From assembly GCA_947579665.1 (NCBI GenBank), contig OX388345.1, forward strand, positions 57,651,454-57,715,453: a stretch of 64,000 nt of DNA, given 5' to 3'. Below, piece by piece: positions 23,099-35,735 of this stretch. A program made the position numbers and the translations under genes. Within the stretch, counting starts at the first letter, position 1; the number at the start of each line of letters is the position of its first letter. Origin of the DNA: Sympetrum striolatum. Lineage: Eukaryota > Arthropoda > Insecta > Odonata > Libellulidae. The notes beneath the pieces are model-generated. The model saw nothing but the letters and a program-made list of their open reading frames with translations. It had not been told where the DNA came from and ran no database searches.

Positions 23099-26027
23099 TT
23101 TGTTAAATTAGAAATTCACGAACGGCTTATTGTAGCGGAACAACATAATTAAGAATAGCCATATAATTATTATCAATAAGGTCAATTATGATGTAAATGT
23201 ACACGTATTTAATTATATATAAAATATATACATCTTATACGTAAATTTTATTACTTATAATGATGATAGTGATATTTATGCTTAAAATCCAATAATTTGT
23301 GATATTAATTTCCATATTTGGGATATTTTGTACTTAAAAAATCCTATTATTTATTGTATTTTATACTTTTAAATTCTGCTATGTGATATTGGTGCTGTGA
23401 CATTTTTTGTAACAAAAGGGTACATCCCGTTGAATAAATAAATAAATATATTATAAAAATAATTAAATTAAAGGTTATATAAATGTTAAAATTAGTATCT
23501 GCGAGCTTTAATGCTCGCTGGTTCTAATTTTAATATGTTTCGTGTGCCTTCCTTCTCAGTAAACAGCGTGTGGAAATGAGGAGCACGTTATATAGCGTGA
23601 ATCTGGAGGACTTCCACAGTATGCAAACCTCGCGTTCCCCATAAACCTCTCCCATTGGTCAGTTGTGATGCGGGTGGCGAAGATCGTTAAGTATTTTTAT
23701 CGGCCGTACTAAAGGTATCAGGAGCTGAGCGATTTATCACCTGCCATTGCTAACACATTTCTATGGAGCAGCTCAAGTGATTATCGGCGAATGGTACCGA
23801 CTTACCCTTTATGTGAGCTTCTTGTTCTCCCCTTTTCCCTGCCCATTTGATCGATAGCATCTTTTCTAATTGCACGCGGTGCTGCGATGAATGGGGTGAT
23901 CGATTTTGCAAGGTCAAGGTGAGGCAAAAGGAAAAACATAGCTTTCGTACCATGGGTTGGGTGGGAAAACTCTCAGTGTTGAAATAAAGGCATTATAATT
24001 CACTTATTACAATTATACAGCTTACTGTAAACTGACCTTTTACCCAAGATACCCGACTTTCTTCACAAGGTTTCTTTTATTTCATTCAGTTAAAATTTCC
24101 TTGGAGCTCTTTGTAATAACATATTCTTCAATATCCCGAGCCTTATAGTTATAATTGCGATCTTATGTCTAATCATAGAACAAGAAATTACACTCCCTAC
24201 CCTGTGGTGTTCATTAGGTGTTATTAAAACGTGATTCTCCAATGAAGTATTGTGTGGTATGGACTTAAATCGTTGAGGTTCTTCCCTCCCAAAAGAAGAT
24301 TCCAGTCAAGGATCTGCTTAAAAGATTAGTTAAGGATTTAAGGATACCTAGCAGATAAGCATATTATAAAAATCCGAAAATTTGTTTGCCATAATCAATA
24401 TGCCATATTTTCGTAAAATATCTGATGACAAAAAGTTTTTCTCGATTTTGGTTGCTACCTATCGAAAGAAACCATATTTTTTATCATTGCTTGCGATCTA
24501 TGGTTTCTTGTAATGCGAATATGCTTGCACTCGTTATTTAAATCGGCTTATGGAATCCAAGCAAGAATTCTTTTCTTAAGGTTCTCTCTCCAATTAAAAC
24601 GATTTCCTTGATACCTTTTTCTATTAATGAGGCCGTTTAGAATTTTATACTTTGATGTTAAATTTAATTCTATGATAAATTTAATATTTTAATGGCTATT
24701 TCATAAAAAAACTAAGGTATACCCTGTTACTCATGAGACCAAGGTACTGAAATTAACAATTAACTTCATTTCTCAGTTTGTTTCAAGAGTTTACATTATA
24801 TAATAGTCCATGTTGTGTGATGAAAATAGTTTGCTTTGCACATTAAACATTTCATAGATGATAATGTTACAAAAATAAAGTTAAAATTGTGGCTCTTGCT
24901 GAATATAAAAAGAAACTTAATTCTCAATCCTATATAAAAAAGGTATTCTCCAATCTAATACAATCTACGTATGATCTATTCCCACGGTGAGCTTTTTCGT
25001 TTATTCTTTTACCGCAACAGCTACTGATAAATCATAATTCATTGAAGTATAAGTCAATATTTCATTATCTAGCAATTTCGTTGATTCTCCATTCTTAAAT
25101 CTAAGATCACATGTTCTCTCGCCTTCTCTAACAATCAGTCAGAGTCGGTTGAAAACACTCGGAAGAGGACAATGAACAATCAATAATCCCATTACGAATC
25201 ACTTCCGTACTCTAACTATCATTAAACCCACGAAGCCGATCGATTTCCCGAAAAAGCCGATCGCGTGATGGGCGAGACGCATCTCGTAATGGCCGAGGAA
25301 AAGAGTGTTGAGGTAGGCCGTGGGTGTTGCTCTCCGAAGAGAAGGGAATGACAAGCACACCAAGTCACATCGCTCCATACTCTGTGCAGATCCTTCCGGA
25401 GAGATAAAGCCTTATGGAAGGGGAGAGGATAGGTGTGGTTCTACATCTCCATTCCAAGAAGTTAACATTCAAACTCTGTAAGATGTTCCCCCTTTTCCCC
25501 TGGTCTAGCGCCACTCGCTACACTTCCCCTAGCTGCCTTATCTCTCATCTCTGAGAAAACCTCTTGAATTAAGCCCAGCGCTATTAAATACAGAACACGG
25601 ACGCATATAAGGTACTTCGTGACCGCCTTCCGTATCCAAACCCCTCCCCTTTAAAACTCCTCCTCTTCGTGGCTCCACGGATTCGCTGCGTATCCTCATG
25701 AGAGAGGTGAAGGAAGGACTGTGAGAGTATGGAATTGACCTTTTGTTTGCTGTCTTTGTTTTAACTAAGCTATACTAGAGGCTCATTAACATTCACAGTA
25801 GATCTAAGCGAATTACCGTTACGGTGTCTTAGAATGCAATTGTGAAATAAGAAGAGCTATTTAATATACGTACCAAATTATTACTGTAACTGAAAAACGT
25901 GAATTTCATTGGAGTCTTAAATGAAAATAATTCGCGAAAAATAAAGGTGAATTAATCTGAATATCCTGTGTGATACAATCATGTATTTAATGCATGGGTT
26001 CATGCATCGTATGAAATGCCGAGCACT
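23099..26027. other. Intergenic, no gene recognised; two GC-raised islands
   Basis: Directly beyond the hammerhead-like motif the DNA is AT-rich (to about 23550). GC-raised islands lie at about 23570-23930 and 25190-25700. The second has repeated GCCGATCG words near 25241 and 25257 and a CT-rich segment at about 25490-25560. No exon or open frame with a known motif was found on either strand. Confidence 0.5.
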
Positions 26028-26153
26028 CAACTGGGTAAGGAAACTAGACTTTGTATGTTCCGCGATATATTATTATACAATATTATTATATTCACAATAT
26101 ATTCCACATGTATATTGTAGAGCATACAAAACTCTAGTTTCCTTATCCAGTTG
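26028..26153. repeat. Foldback element (about 30-bp arms)
   Basis: The left arm at 26028-26057 (starting CAACTGGGTAAGGAAACTAG) and right arm at 26123-26153 are inverted copies. They differ by about two substitutions and one base of length. The interior of about 65 nt is AT-rich and itself partly self-complementary. Weaker complementarity (TGAAATGCC against GGCTTTTCA) extends outward on both sides. Unlike the foldbacks at 15.5, 38.3 and 59.9 kb, I found no flanking direct repeat. The reading frames here (25981-26187 and minus 26027-26338) are by-products. Confidence 0.7.
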
Positions 26154-29100
26154 TCATGGCTTTTCACGAAGTCCAGCCTTATGCTGATTTCTTTGCCGAA
26201 AACACCTTCCATTAGATTCAACTCCCTAATGCGTAAATAATCAAAAGTATTATTGCCAAGATTAAGATGCGTCATAGCAAAAACGAGCATTGCAATATAT
26301 CTAAGCACGATACATAAGTCGATCACTACAGAATTCAATTAAAAAATTTAATGTCTTTTCAGCATTTACTAATGCTCATTTGAACTCATTTAACAAAAAT
26401 TTAACCGATCAAATAACAATTACATGTTAGATGGAATGAATGAAAGAAAGAAGAATTAAGTACGGCATGGAATTCTAAAAGGATTGGATTAGAAATTATT
26501 AGAATTAAAAGATGAAATGCGTGCAGTAAATACGGCAAATATGGAGGATTATGTGAGCAAAGTGTAAAATCAACGGGAGATAACAAAGAAATCTTCGCAA
26601 AAAGTCATCAAAGGAATAAAAATTGTTGTTTAGAGGTTTATTATTCAAGGTTATGTTATCATTCAATATGGGATTCATCCTTCTTTATAAATACGAAATA
26701 CAGCCGTTTTTATTATTATTTGGTACAGCGAATTTTATTCGTACTTCTGTGTTTGTAAACTGGTGGAGAATTATTCCTATACATTCAAAATTTAAGAAAT
26801 TCTTATAGTAAATTTTTGCACGTTTTCTGGCATTACGTTATGTATATATGTTATTAAGAGTAACAGGGAACCTTGTCCTTCAATCAATTGGTACTAGTAA
26901 ACAATGATAGGCAACTGATAATCATATGGAAGAAATAAGTGATGATCTTGAAATGGAAATGAATAGAAGGAGGAACGGAAGAGGAAACAGAGATAGGAAA
27001 ATGGGAGAAGTGGGCGGATAGCAGAGTGAGAGTGGCGGTGAAAACAACGAGCGAAGGAACAATATGGCATTGTGGAGATGAAGTAGTCTGGCGCACGCCT
27101 CCACGATCGTGTTTTTTCCTCCGAAGCGGATCTACGGGGATGTGGGAGGGTTGAAGGGTGAATGCACGGGAATTGCGGAAGGGGTTGGAGGAAGCTTGGT
27201 CAACGGGTGCTCCCTCCCACGCAAGATGGCGCGTGATTCGAATACCGTATGCCTCACCCTGACCCCAGCCAATGGTAGTTTTTCATTCCGGCGCGTTTTT
27301 AAGACGAGAGGTTGGGAGGGGCGTCTTTGAAATGGGTCACGGTCATGTTTTCTACCTCTTTTCGGTAAGAGGAAGATTGATGGTGGGGTGATAAGTTTTC
27401 GATACGAGAATGTAACGGGATTGGGGACTGAATTGACAGGATAAATGCGGAGTAATGAAGCACCTGACGTATGGGAAAGATAGCGCCCCTCACTCTCGAT
27501 GTCATACACTTCTCAGATGATATCGTGTTGATGGTAACTGCATGTTTCAGCAGAATTGAAGTTAGGATTGCGAAGATTTATTCAGTTCGCCCGAGTATAA
27601 GTAAACATTTCACGAGTATGCGTTAATATAAAAGGAATCGGACGGGATATTTGATGGAATGATACACGTGTATTTATGTTTATGCATTGAATTATTCTAT
27701 TCCATTGCAAATGAATGATCGCTTTATTGTTGAAACGGTGAAATAACATTTGACAATATATGCCAGCATTTATCCTTATGTAGTCACATTATGAATCTAT
27801 TATTAGATTGAAACCAAAATATTTTATTAATTATCTTGCTACGTTTGTCTTCTCCTTGTCAAAGTTATTTAAAATTATTTTCTTTGCTTTAACGATATAT
27901 CACTAATGTTAAATTAAATAACAGTAAAAACTATGGAGTGTTTCACTCATTAAAACCATAAAATAATTCTTGTAAATCTAAAAGTGTCTATCGTATTTCT
28001 TCAGACTTTTGATTAGACTGAATTAATATCGACGAAAAAGGTATTTTATGTCTTGTAATATTTCTTTATTCAAATTGTGGCATCAAATCTATGCTTGAAC
28101 TTCGTAAGAAATACACACTCGACGACTAGAGATAAAGGCCATAAGCATTTGACTTTTGAGAGGTGTAAAAGTCTCCTAAAACTTGAGTCCTTAAAACGCC
28201 AATCTGATATTTATAGCTTCAGCGTAATGGCCACATAAATTAAATTGAAAATTTTAAAATTTGAGCGGCTGAATGAATATCCGTTTCTATCACTGTCACT
28301 ATATATTTTTTAATCAAATGAATTGAAGTTGACTGTCAATTGAGGAGGTCTATAGGACTTGAGTATCTTTCGCTTAATTAAATGTCAATTCAAAATAATG
28401 ACCATTTACTTCGCAGTAAATTACTCAAGTGTTGCCGTAATGTTGTAGATATTTTGATCCAAAAAAAATGAGGAATGTAGTATCTGATATTCTGTTCACT
28501 CAGCAGTGTTCATTCGATATAGTATATGTGAATAAAAAATATAATTTAAACAACTTGTATCAGTGTTTCATGAAATGAATATAATGTAAAATTTTAAAAG
28601 TTCGTAATAATCATACTAATTAGATAATTTAGCAGATGATAAGGATGTTATATCTTAGAGGTATTGTTTCTATCAATGATAAAATTTGTATATAGTTTGA
28701 AATAATTCATTGGTATGAAAATAGTTTTCATAACCTAATGGCTAAAAACCGGGGTTATGTGTTAAGAATATATGGTGATCCTAATATTCGATCAGACATT
28801 TATAGCTGTGTATGATATTTATTTAAGAATGGGTTATATTATCAGAGATATATATTGCTATCATTTTAAAGGCAAATGTAAATTTTTATCATACAAAATC
28901 CTTCTCAGTAATGAACTCCATTCTGATAAATTTCAATGCAAGTGAATTATTTTCAATTTCCTTCAAGCTAGATCAAGTAATTTATAAATGCTTTTATATA
29001 CCAAACTTTTATCTTCATAGGATAAATTCATAAATGTTTATATGCTTTTCATTCGTTACTTAAGGAGGCTACTCAGACGTCTGAAGAAGAAGCACCAACC

Positions 29101-32100
29101 TGACTAACGGAGAGTAGCCGTTGCATAAACGCATATCTTGAAAAAGGAGTTATTTGTGTACATTTCGTATCCGTCGTGTGTACAGTTTTATGGAGCACTT
29201 CCGTCATATTCAGGGCACCTTTGGACGCTCTCAATCCGTTTAGACTAACCGGTGTATGACGGAGAGCGTGACTGTATGTAAACGGGTTGGTCATCGCACT
29301 CTTTGGTCATAGGTCGTCCACACAAGAGATGCTTTTGCCATCTAGTTAACCCTGAGCTCGTGACTGTCTGCGAGCGTGATTCTATACGTAAGCATTTCGC
29401 AATGGTCACGTAAGAGTACGGGAAGACATAATAAAGTATTCAATTTATTATGATCTCGCTGAAGTTTCCTAGTTCCTCTTCTGGAACTTCCATCTGAATC
29501 GTAAATGTTGAGACCTTTTACGGAAACACTAGAAAAATAATGCATTCTGAGGAGATCTTATGGGTCGATTGGTAGGGTAATTAGAATGTATGTTTCGCGG
29601 TATTCTTGGTTGTCCTACAGAAGAAGATGCGTTGAATTAAAATTAGAATGAATTTTGATTTACATCGCAAAATGGAGTATCTTATTTGTGCTTTCCTTGG
29701 TATGTTGTCTGTTACATACTTGAAAGTCCTAGATTTCTCCGAAACCATAAATTACAGTCTCTATGACAACATAAGATAGTAATCATTCAGCTAATTTGCA
29801 GTCAGAATTAGTTAACTTTGAAATAAAATTCGATGCTACGTTTACATATTGCGGTATCCAGATAATCGTGGCATAGAAGTTATTCATGATTTACGCTTCA
29901 ATTTTCAAAGTTAAACTAATGTTTTAAAAGAAATGTATGCAAAATGACGTCATTGACTTCACTTCCTGGGCCACTACATAAGGAAATTTATTCAAAATGT
30001 AAAAAACTTTGTGTAATTAAATATTTGAAAGTTTCAATATGATAATGCTTTATGTGGAATAAAGCTACAAGAAAAACTATTGCTCCTCTTTAGATGTAGT
30101 TGTATATAACGGCGGTAATTCTGTGTTTTAATATCGAAATAGTTCCGGAAAACTGTAGATAAATTTTGCGTACATTGATCTTTAGCATCCATGCGATATT
30201 ATGAGAGAAAAGGAAAGAAAAATGTGGTTAGAAATATGAGATTTTTCTCTTTAATAGTAATATGACTGCCTAATTTTATCCAGCTATGGAAATGGTTAAC
30301 TTATCACCAAGATAATAATTCTCCTATTACTAACGAAAAGGAATATGAGATCTCCTGAGGTATCATTTTCTGACTAATTTCCTCCAATAAGTATATAACG
30401 ACTCCATATACAGTCAATCGGCACTTGCCTAAGCCAAGTCGTCGTGTTGGAAAAAATACTCAGCAGAACTAGTGTAGAAAACGCCCTGACACACCTCGTC
30501 GACTACTACCGTATTCTAAAGATGGCGACAGGTATTTCCGGGCCTAATCACGCGTGACGAATTCGCATGGAAACTCCCGTCAGCCATTTAATCTCTCATC
30601 GCACGCAATGAAATAGCCGAGCAGACAGAATTTACGTTCTCTTCTAAACCGCTACATCACGAAGTCGTTTGGCATTCAAAAGTCGGAAAAAGAGTAGAGT
30701 GCGCAACGGAGCCTGACAGTGAGAAGCACGGGTCTCCCTTAAGAGACGTTTTAAAGCAGCGAAAGATATTGCCAAGGAAGCGAATGAAGAGTATCCCACG
30801 AGAGGGGATCCTCGGAGGCTCACGAACCATACCTTTGGCTTCTATTTTCTCTCCGAAGTCGTCGGAATCTTATGACGCACCAAAGATGTCTTCCATTCGA
30901 CTCTCTAACGCGAACTTTTACCTTCAAATTCCTGACGTTAATTCCAAGTTTTTCTGAATTAGTTTACATCAAGTTATCCTTATTTACTCTCTGATGTTTT
31001 GTAATTTTTACAAAAATAAATCGTTTTATTGCTTATTATTTTTCTCTTTTAAAACTGGATTTTCCTTAACTTCTCTTATGAGAACATTGAGTTCCTCTCT
31101 AATGTAGCTCAGTTGAGAATGATTACTGAAAAACCTACATCATTCCATTTTTCGTATTATGTTTCTCAAGCTGTCACTTTTAAACCTCAAGACATTTGGG
31201 TCTATCGTCGCCCAAGAAAATTAGATAAATAAAAATAATTATAGCATATTGGTTAAGTAAAAAAAATTTTATCTAATAAGAAATGCATATCAACTCATAT
31301 CAAAAACATGACAAAATTCTCTCCAATTTCATATTAATTAAGATTTAAATCGTATATTTGATATTCTATTACACACACATGCGAAAGAGCAAGGCATCGT
31401 ATCAAGGTATAGCATAGCTTACGTTTCATTTCCCATATAAATTGTGTTAATCATTGTTTTTCTTCCTTACCGTGTAAAAGAGTTAGCATAAATATCCCAC
31501 CGATGTTTCATTGAGAGAAACTAAAGGCTCAAACATTCCTGGAAGTTTAATTTGTTCTTGATTTAAAATTAGCAATTTTGTAATACAGCTAATTATCTGG
31601 ATTATTTCTAAAACAAAGCGCGTATTTTAAGTAATTTAATTCAATAATTCATTGAAGTTTCATTTCTAATATCTTTAACCATCTTATGTATTTCTTGGGT
31701 GGTAGTCTTAGAAAAAATTTTAACTACCAAAACTATCATCATTATATATTTTTGCTCGTTTGCATTCGTAGATTGACTTGCTTAGCTAACCTAAATTAAT
31801 GTCATATCTCTTGCGTAAAGTTTTAAATAGACTTTTAGAAATATGCGTTATCTTTCACATTTACAAACCAACTGCATTATTCATACACTTTTAAAACGAC
31901 CTTTTAGGAATGTTACTACGATTATCAAATTTTCACCCTGCTGCCGCTTTAAATTAAAGAGGTAAAATTTTGGCATATTATTTCCATTAAAAGTCTACAT
32001 ACACTTAATTTTGCGGTGTATTTTTTGTTTGTGAATAAGCTGTAAGGCAAGAATTTTTAATATTAAAATTCATAAAAGAATAGCAATGAAGAGGTTATCA

Positions 32101-35100
32101 TCTAAGGAAAGTTTTAAAACTCACATCATAAAATACTTGAATTCCTTCTCGCTTGGAAACATTGGAATTAATTTTCCATAAAATGTGGTTTTAAATTTCA
32201 AACATAAACTCTGTCGTCTATTTTCAATCTTGTTCTGCGTTTTGACGTAACTTACTCCTTCTCGCTCCTCACTACCTCATCTGATATTCTTTTCAGACTC
32301 ATACCCCTCCGAATCTGATATTTTCGCAATCTCTTTTTAAATTTCTCCATATTTTATAATTTAAAAAACTACTCACTTTTATCGGAATCGCAAGTACTTT
32401 CGGTTGGTTTTCGTCTCTGTTTAAAACTTCCGCAAACTCCGAGTTCAGATTCTTATCGTTTTTCTGTTGCGGACGAAGAGAATGCCCTTTTGTGCTAAAA
32501 ATTCAGTTCGCGGACCTTTATTATTGTTTCGGCGAAACGAGATGCAACTCGCAAGCGATTTCTCGCCGGACCAATGGCAGTGTTCCATCTCGATGCATCG
32601 AGGCGCAGCGAGGCGCATCACGCGTGCGCGACACTCACTTCAACTCGGAAACACGGCTGAAATTCAAGATGAGGATATTTGCACACAGGACATTTCGCGG
32701 AAACAGAGGTTAATTGATTTTTACGACAAAGGGTACAATAACCTTCATCTCGATTTACATATTTATTATACGACGGATCCGTTTTCTATTATCTATTATA
32801 ATTTAAATCAATTTAAATTTTCATACTAAACGGATGAATGATTTAAAACATTATATTCTCTCCTCTAAAGACAAAATTATTTTTTTAATTTTTAATTATT
32901 GTTTTTTCAATTGCGTATTTATCTGTCCCAAAGACAATTTACTAAATGTTTCAAGAACGGAGATTTAATTGAATTCTCCTAATACTTAGAATAATCCATC
33001 ATTATTTTTTTTGGAGAATTTTAATCCTACAACAGATATTTTTTGCTTGAACTGATACATTTTTAACTTCTTGCATGCAGTTTCTCAAATCGTTAGAAAT
33101 CGTGCCTAAAAAATTAATTTAATTTTAAAGAAGTATAAATTTGCTTTTTTTAAGACGTGTTTTATAGTTTGTACGACGATAGTTAATTAAAATTTTATAT
33201 TCGATGAGCTTTGAAATTCAATTTTAATGAATAAAGTTTTAATATCTCGGTAATAGTTCTATGTTCATATTTGACAAGTAGCTTAAGTATGGAGTGAGTC
33301 TTAAAGGATATTACTCCGAAGTGACTATCGTATGTGATATGCGGAAGAAAGCCAGTTTCCTTGCTTTCGGCACTCTATCATTAACCTATTCGGGCAAATA
33401 AACAAATGCTACACACTCTCATCTTTATCTGAACTTGGCATCGTCTTTGGCGGTCGTGAACCTGCTGACCAATCACCTCTTGGCTACTTGCACTCTCGCT
33501 CGGCCGATTCCGCAAATGCAAGGAAAACAGTTGAAAGAGGAACAATGGGAAAAAGCGAACACGTTGAGGGAGTGTGAGGTGAAGCGTGGGAAAATAATGG
33601 CTTCCAAGAATAGAATGATAGGTGGTATGGTTCCTTTTACTGCCGGAAGGAGTGCACATTTTCAGGGTCATTTCTTTTCAACCCAGACTATGATATTCGT
33701 GTTATGTATATCAACAGCCGCTTGTATACCAGAAACATTAAAATTTATTTTCTCCATCTAACTGTAAAGTAAATTGTTTAGACCAATTACGTGAGAAAAA
33801 ACAAAAATAAAACTGCACATTAAAATGACGGTGTTTAAGCGATTGTGATTTAAATTTGATTACGAAATATTAATCAGTTGATGCTATTTTTTTGTTATTT
33901 ACGATATTTGAAGAACATACATGTAATAATATATATGTCATATAATGTGAACTTTTTATTAGATTCAAATTGAAATTAAATTACAGTATTATATAAATTC
34001 ATCTGCTATATAATTCTCAAAATTAATCTCGAGTTTTTATGTATTTATTTACAAGTTTAAATTTATTAACGTAAGACTAAAACACGGAAATGGAAATTAT
34101 CGGGTGACACCAATGTTATTTCATTTTAATCAAGTTTTGTTTTCAATTAATCGCTTTAACTTTAACTATATCGAAAGGAAATTCTATATCAAGTTTCTTA
34201 AACCTTCGGAAAAATAATTCCTATTTTTACAGCTACCTTCATATTAATGGTAAGATTGAGTTAATCCCTTCCAAAATGAATTGGTAATAACAATCATATA
34301 TTGATCATTCGACTCAAAAATCATATATTAGATCATTAGGTACTCAGATAATGTAGGTTCACCCTAATCTCTAAACTTACTTTTATCTCTATGGTCAATT
34401 TTTATTTTGGAGTACTATCTCTAATTTTTACTATGGATGCATTGAGAGAAGGATATCTACTTTCATCAATTTTATATCATACCATTCTTTATAAAATAAC
34501 GCTTTGATTTGATAACTCTTTAAAGTTACGAAATTTTGTATTCAGTTACTCATCAATGGATTTTTCACTTTCTTGTATAAATCTCCGTTTACTTCGATTC
34601 TGAAATTTCTTTCATGGTTCTCACTTGGCAGTGTTAACCCAAGTTTTAATGGGTGCCAAGAGGTCACCTGGCACGAAAATTGGTCACGAAGGCGGTAAAG
34701 GTTTTCTATTGAGATACTTGTAGCGCAAAACAAGTGCCAAATAGATCCCAGAGTTCATGGTAGAGTAACTCAGCTGAGTGGCCCCTGGCAGCTACTCGTA
34801 CCGCCAAACACAAAAGCGTTGTAAGTTGCCTACTCTGCCAGGCTCGATGATAAAAATTCAACGACTGCCCATTTCTACAGCGAAACGTGTACCGTTACAT
34901 AATTGGCAGATGGGAGGCTTGTAATGTTTTATCTTTTGAATCCATGACCATGACAAATGAAATAGATGATGGGTGAGCGGTCTCAGAACATCGATGCGTT
35001 ATTTATCATCAGTCTAAGAAGATTCTTTAGGCATTGAAATATATTCTGCCGAAGTGAAATTTTTTATCTATATTAATTTAAATAAAGGTTAAGTTGTCCT

Positions 35101-35598
35101 ACTAGATCAGTATGTTGGAAAGTAAATGTTTCAAGTATTTTAAAAGTAAAAGAATCTGAATTGGGAATTGGTTTTGTCTAAACAACGATCATTTATCTAC
35201 TTCTAATAATTAAATTTAAAGCAACAATAGTTTTACATAATTTTCGAGCAAATAATTTTGGAAAAATTCTTAATTTGAGCCTCATGATGCGTAAGGAGGT
35301 AGCCATGTTGTTCATGACATGTGATCTTTTTCATAAATTGGAGAAAAATGTAGGAAAAAATGCAGAGTAGCAGTTGATATGTTGATGATTCGAATATTTT
35401 TGTTTTTTATTTAGTAAAGGAAAAACTTATGCGCATAAATGTATCTTTTAATTAATGTTTCGTTCTTTTATGATTGTGACGATTTCAAAGTCACCGAGTT
35501 ATCAGTTACACTAAAATGTATCCTTTCTAGTTCAGTGCTAAGAATACTGGTATTCATTAATTAATACTAATATGTCTGTAAAGTCTCTCTAGTATAAG
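26154..35598. other. Intergenic, no gene recognised
   Basis: No exon recognised. A purine-rich + strand segment spans about 26920-27070 and leads into a GC-raised island at 27070-27500, with CAAGATGGCGCG near 27222. Further islands lie at about 29050-29400 (a weak 73-codon minus frame with no known motif), 30410-30900 (AAAGATGGCGAC at 30518), 32440-32700 and 33420-33650. Short stems with CTTGGC/GCCAAG and CCTGGCAG/CTGCCAGG occur at about 34620-34860 and may be a decayed repeat. The remainder is AT-rich with nothing recognised. Confidence 0.5.
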
Positions 35599-35735
35599 GA
35601 TGCCTACTCAATAAGAAAAGCAGGGGAAAACTGCCTCACTCACGTTGTCTGGTATGCTTCATCTCCTCTTCAAAGATTTTGTTGGAGACTGCCGGAGGGT
35701 TTGAGGTTACTGGTTGATTCAACCAACATTTGAAA
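35599..35735 (+). repeat. Interspersed repeat, copy B (diverged)
   Basis: Partner of the segment at 22524-22650, in the same orientation, with shared words in the same order over about 130 nt. A 60-codon minus frame overlaps it but has no known motif. The end points are approximate. Confidence 0.4.

Noticed and set aside
31103..31118. Second tRNA A-box-like word, GTAGCTCAGTTGAG
   Set aside because: Also lacks a B box and any tRNA arms downstream.
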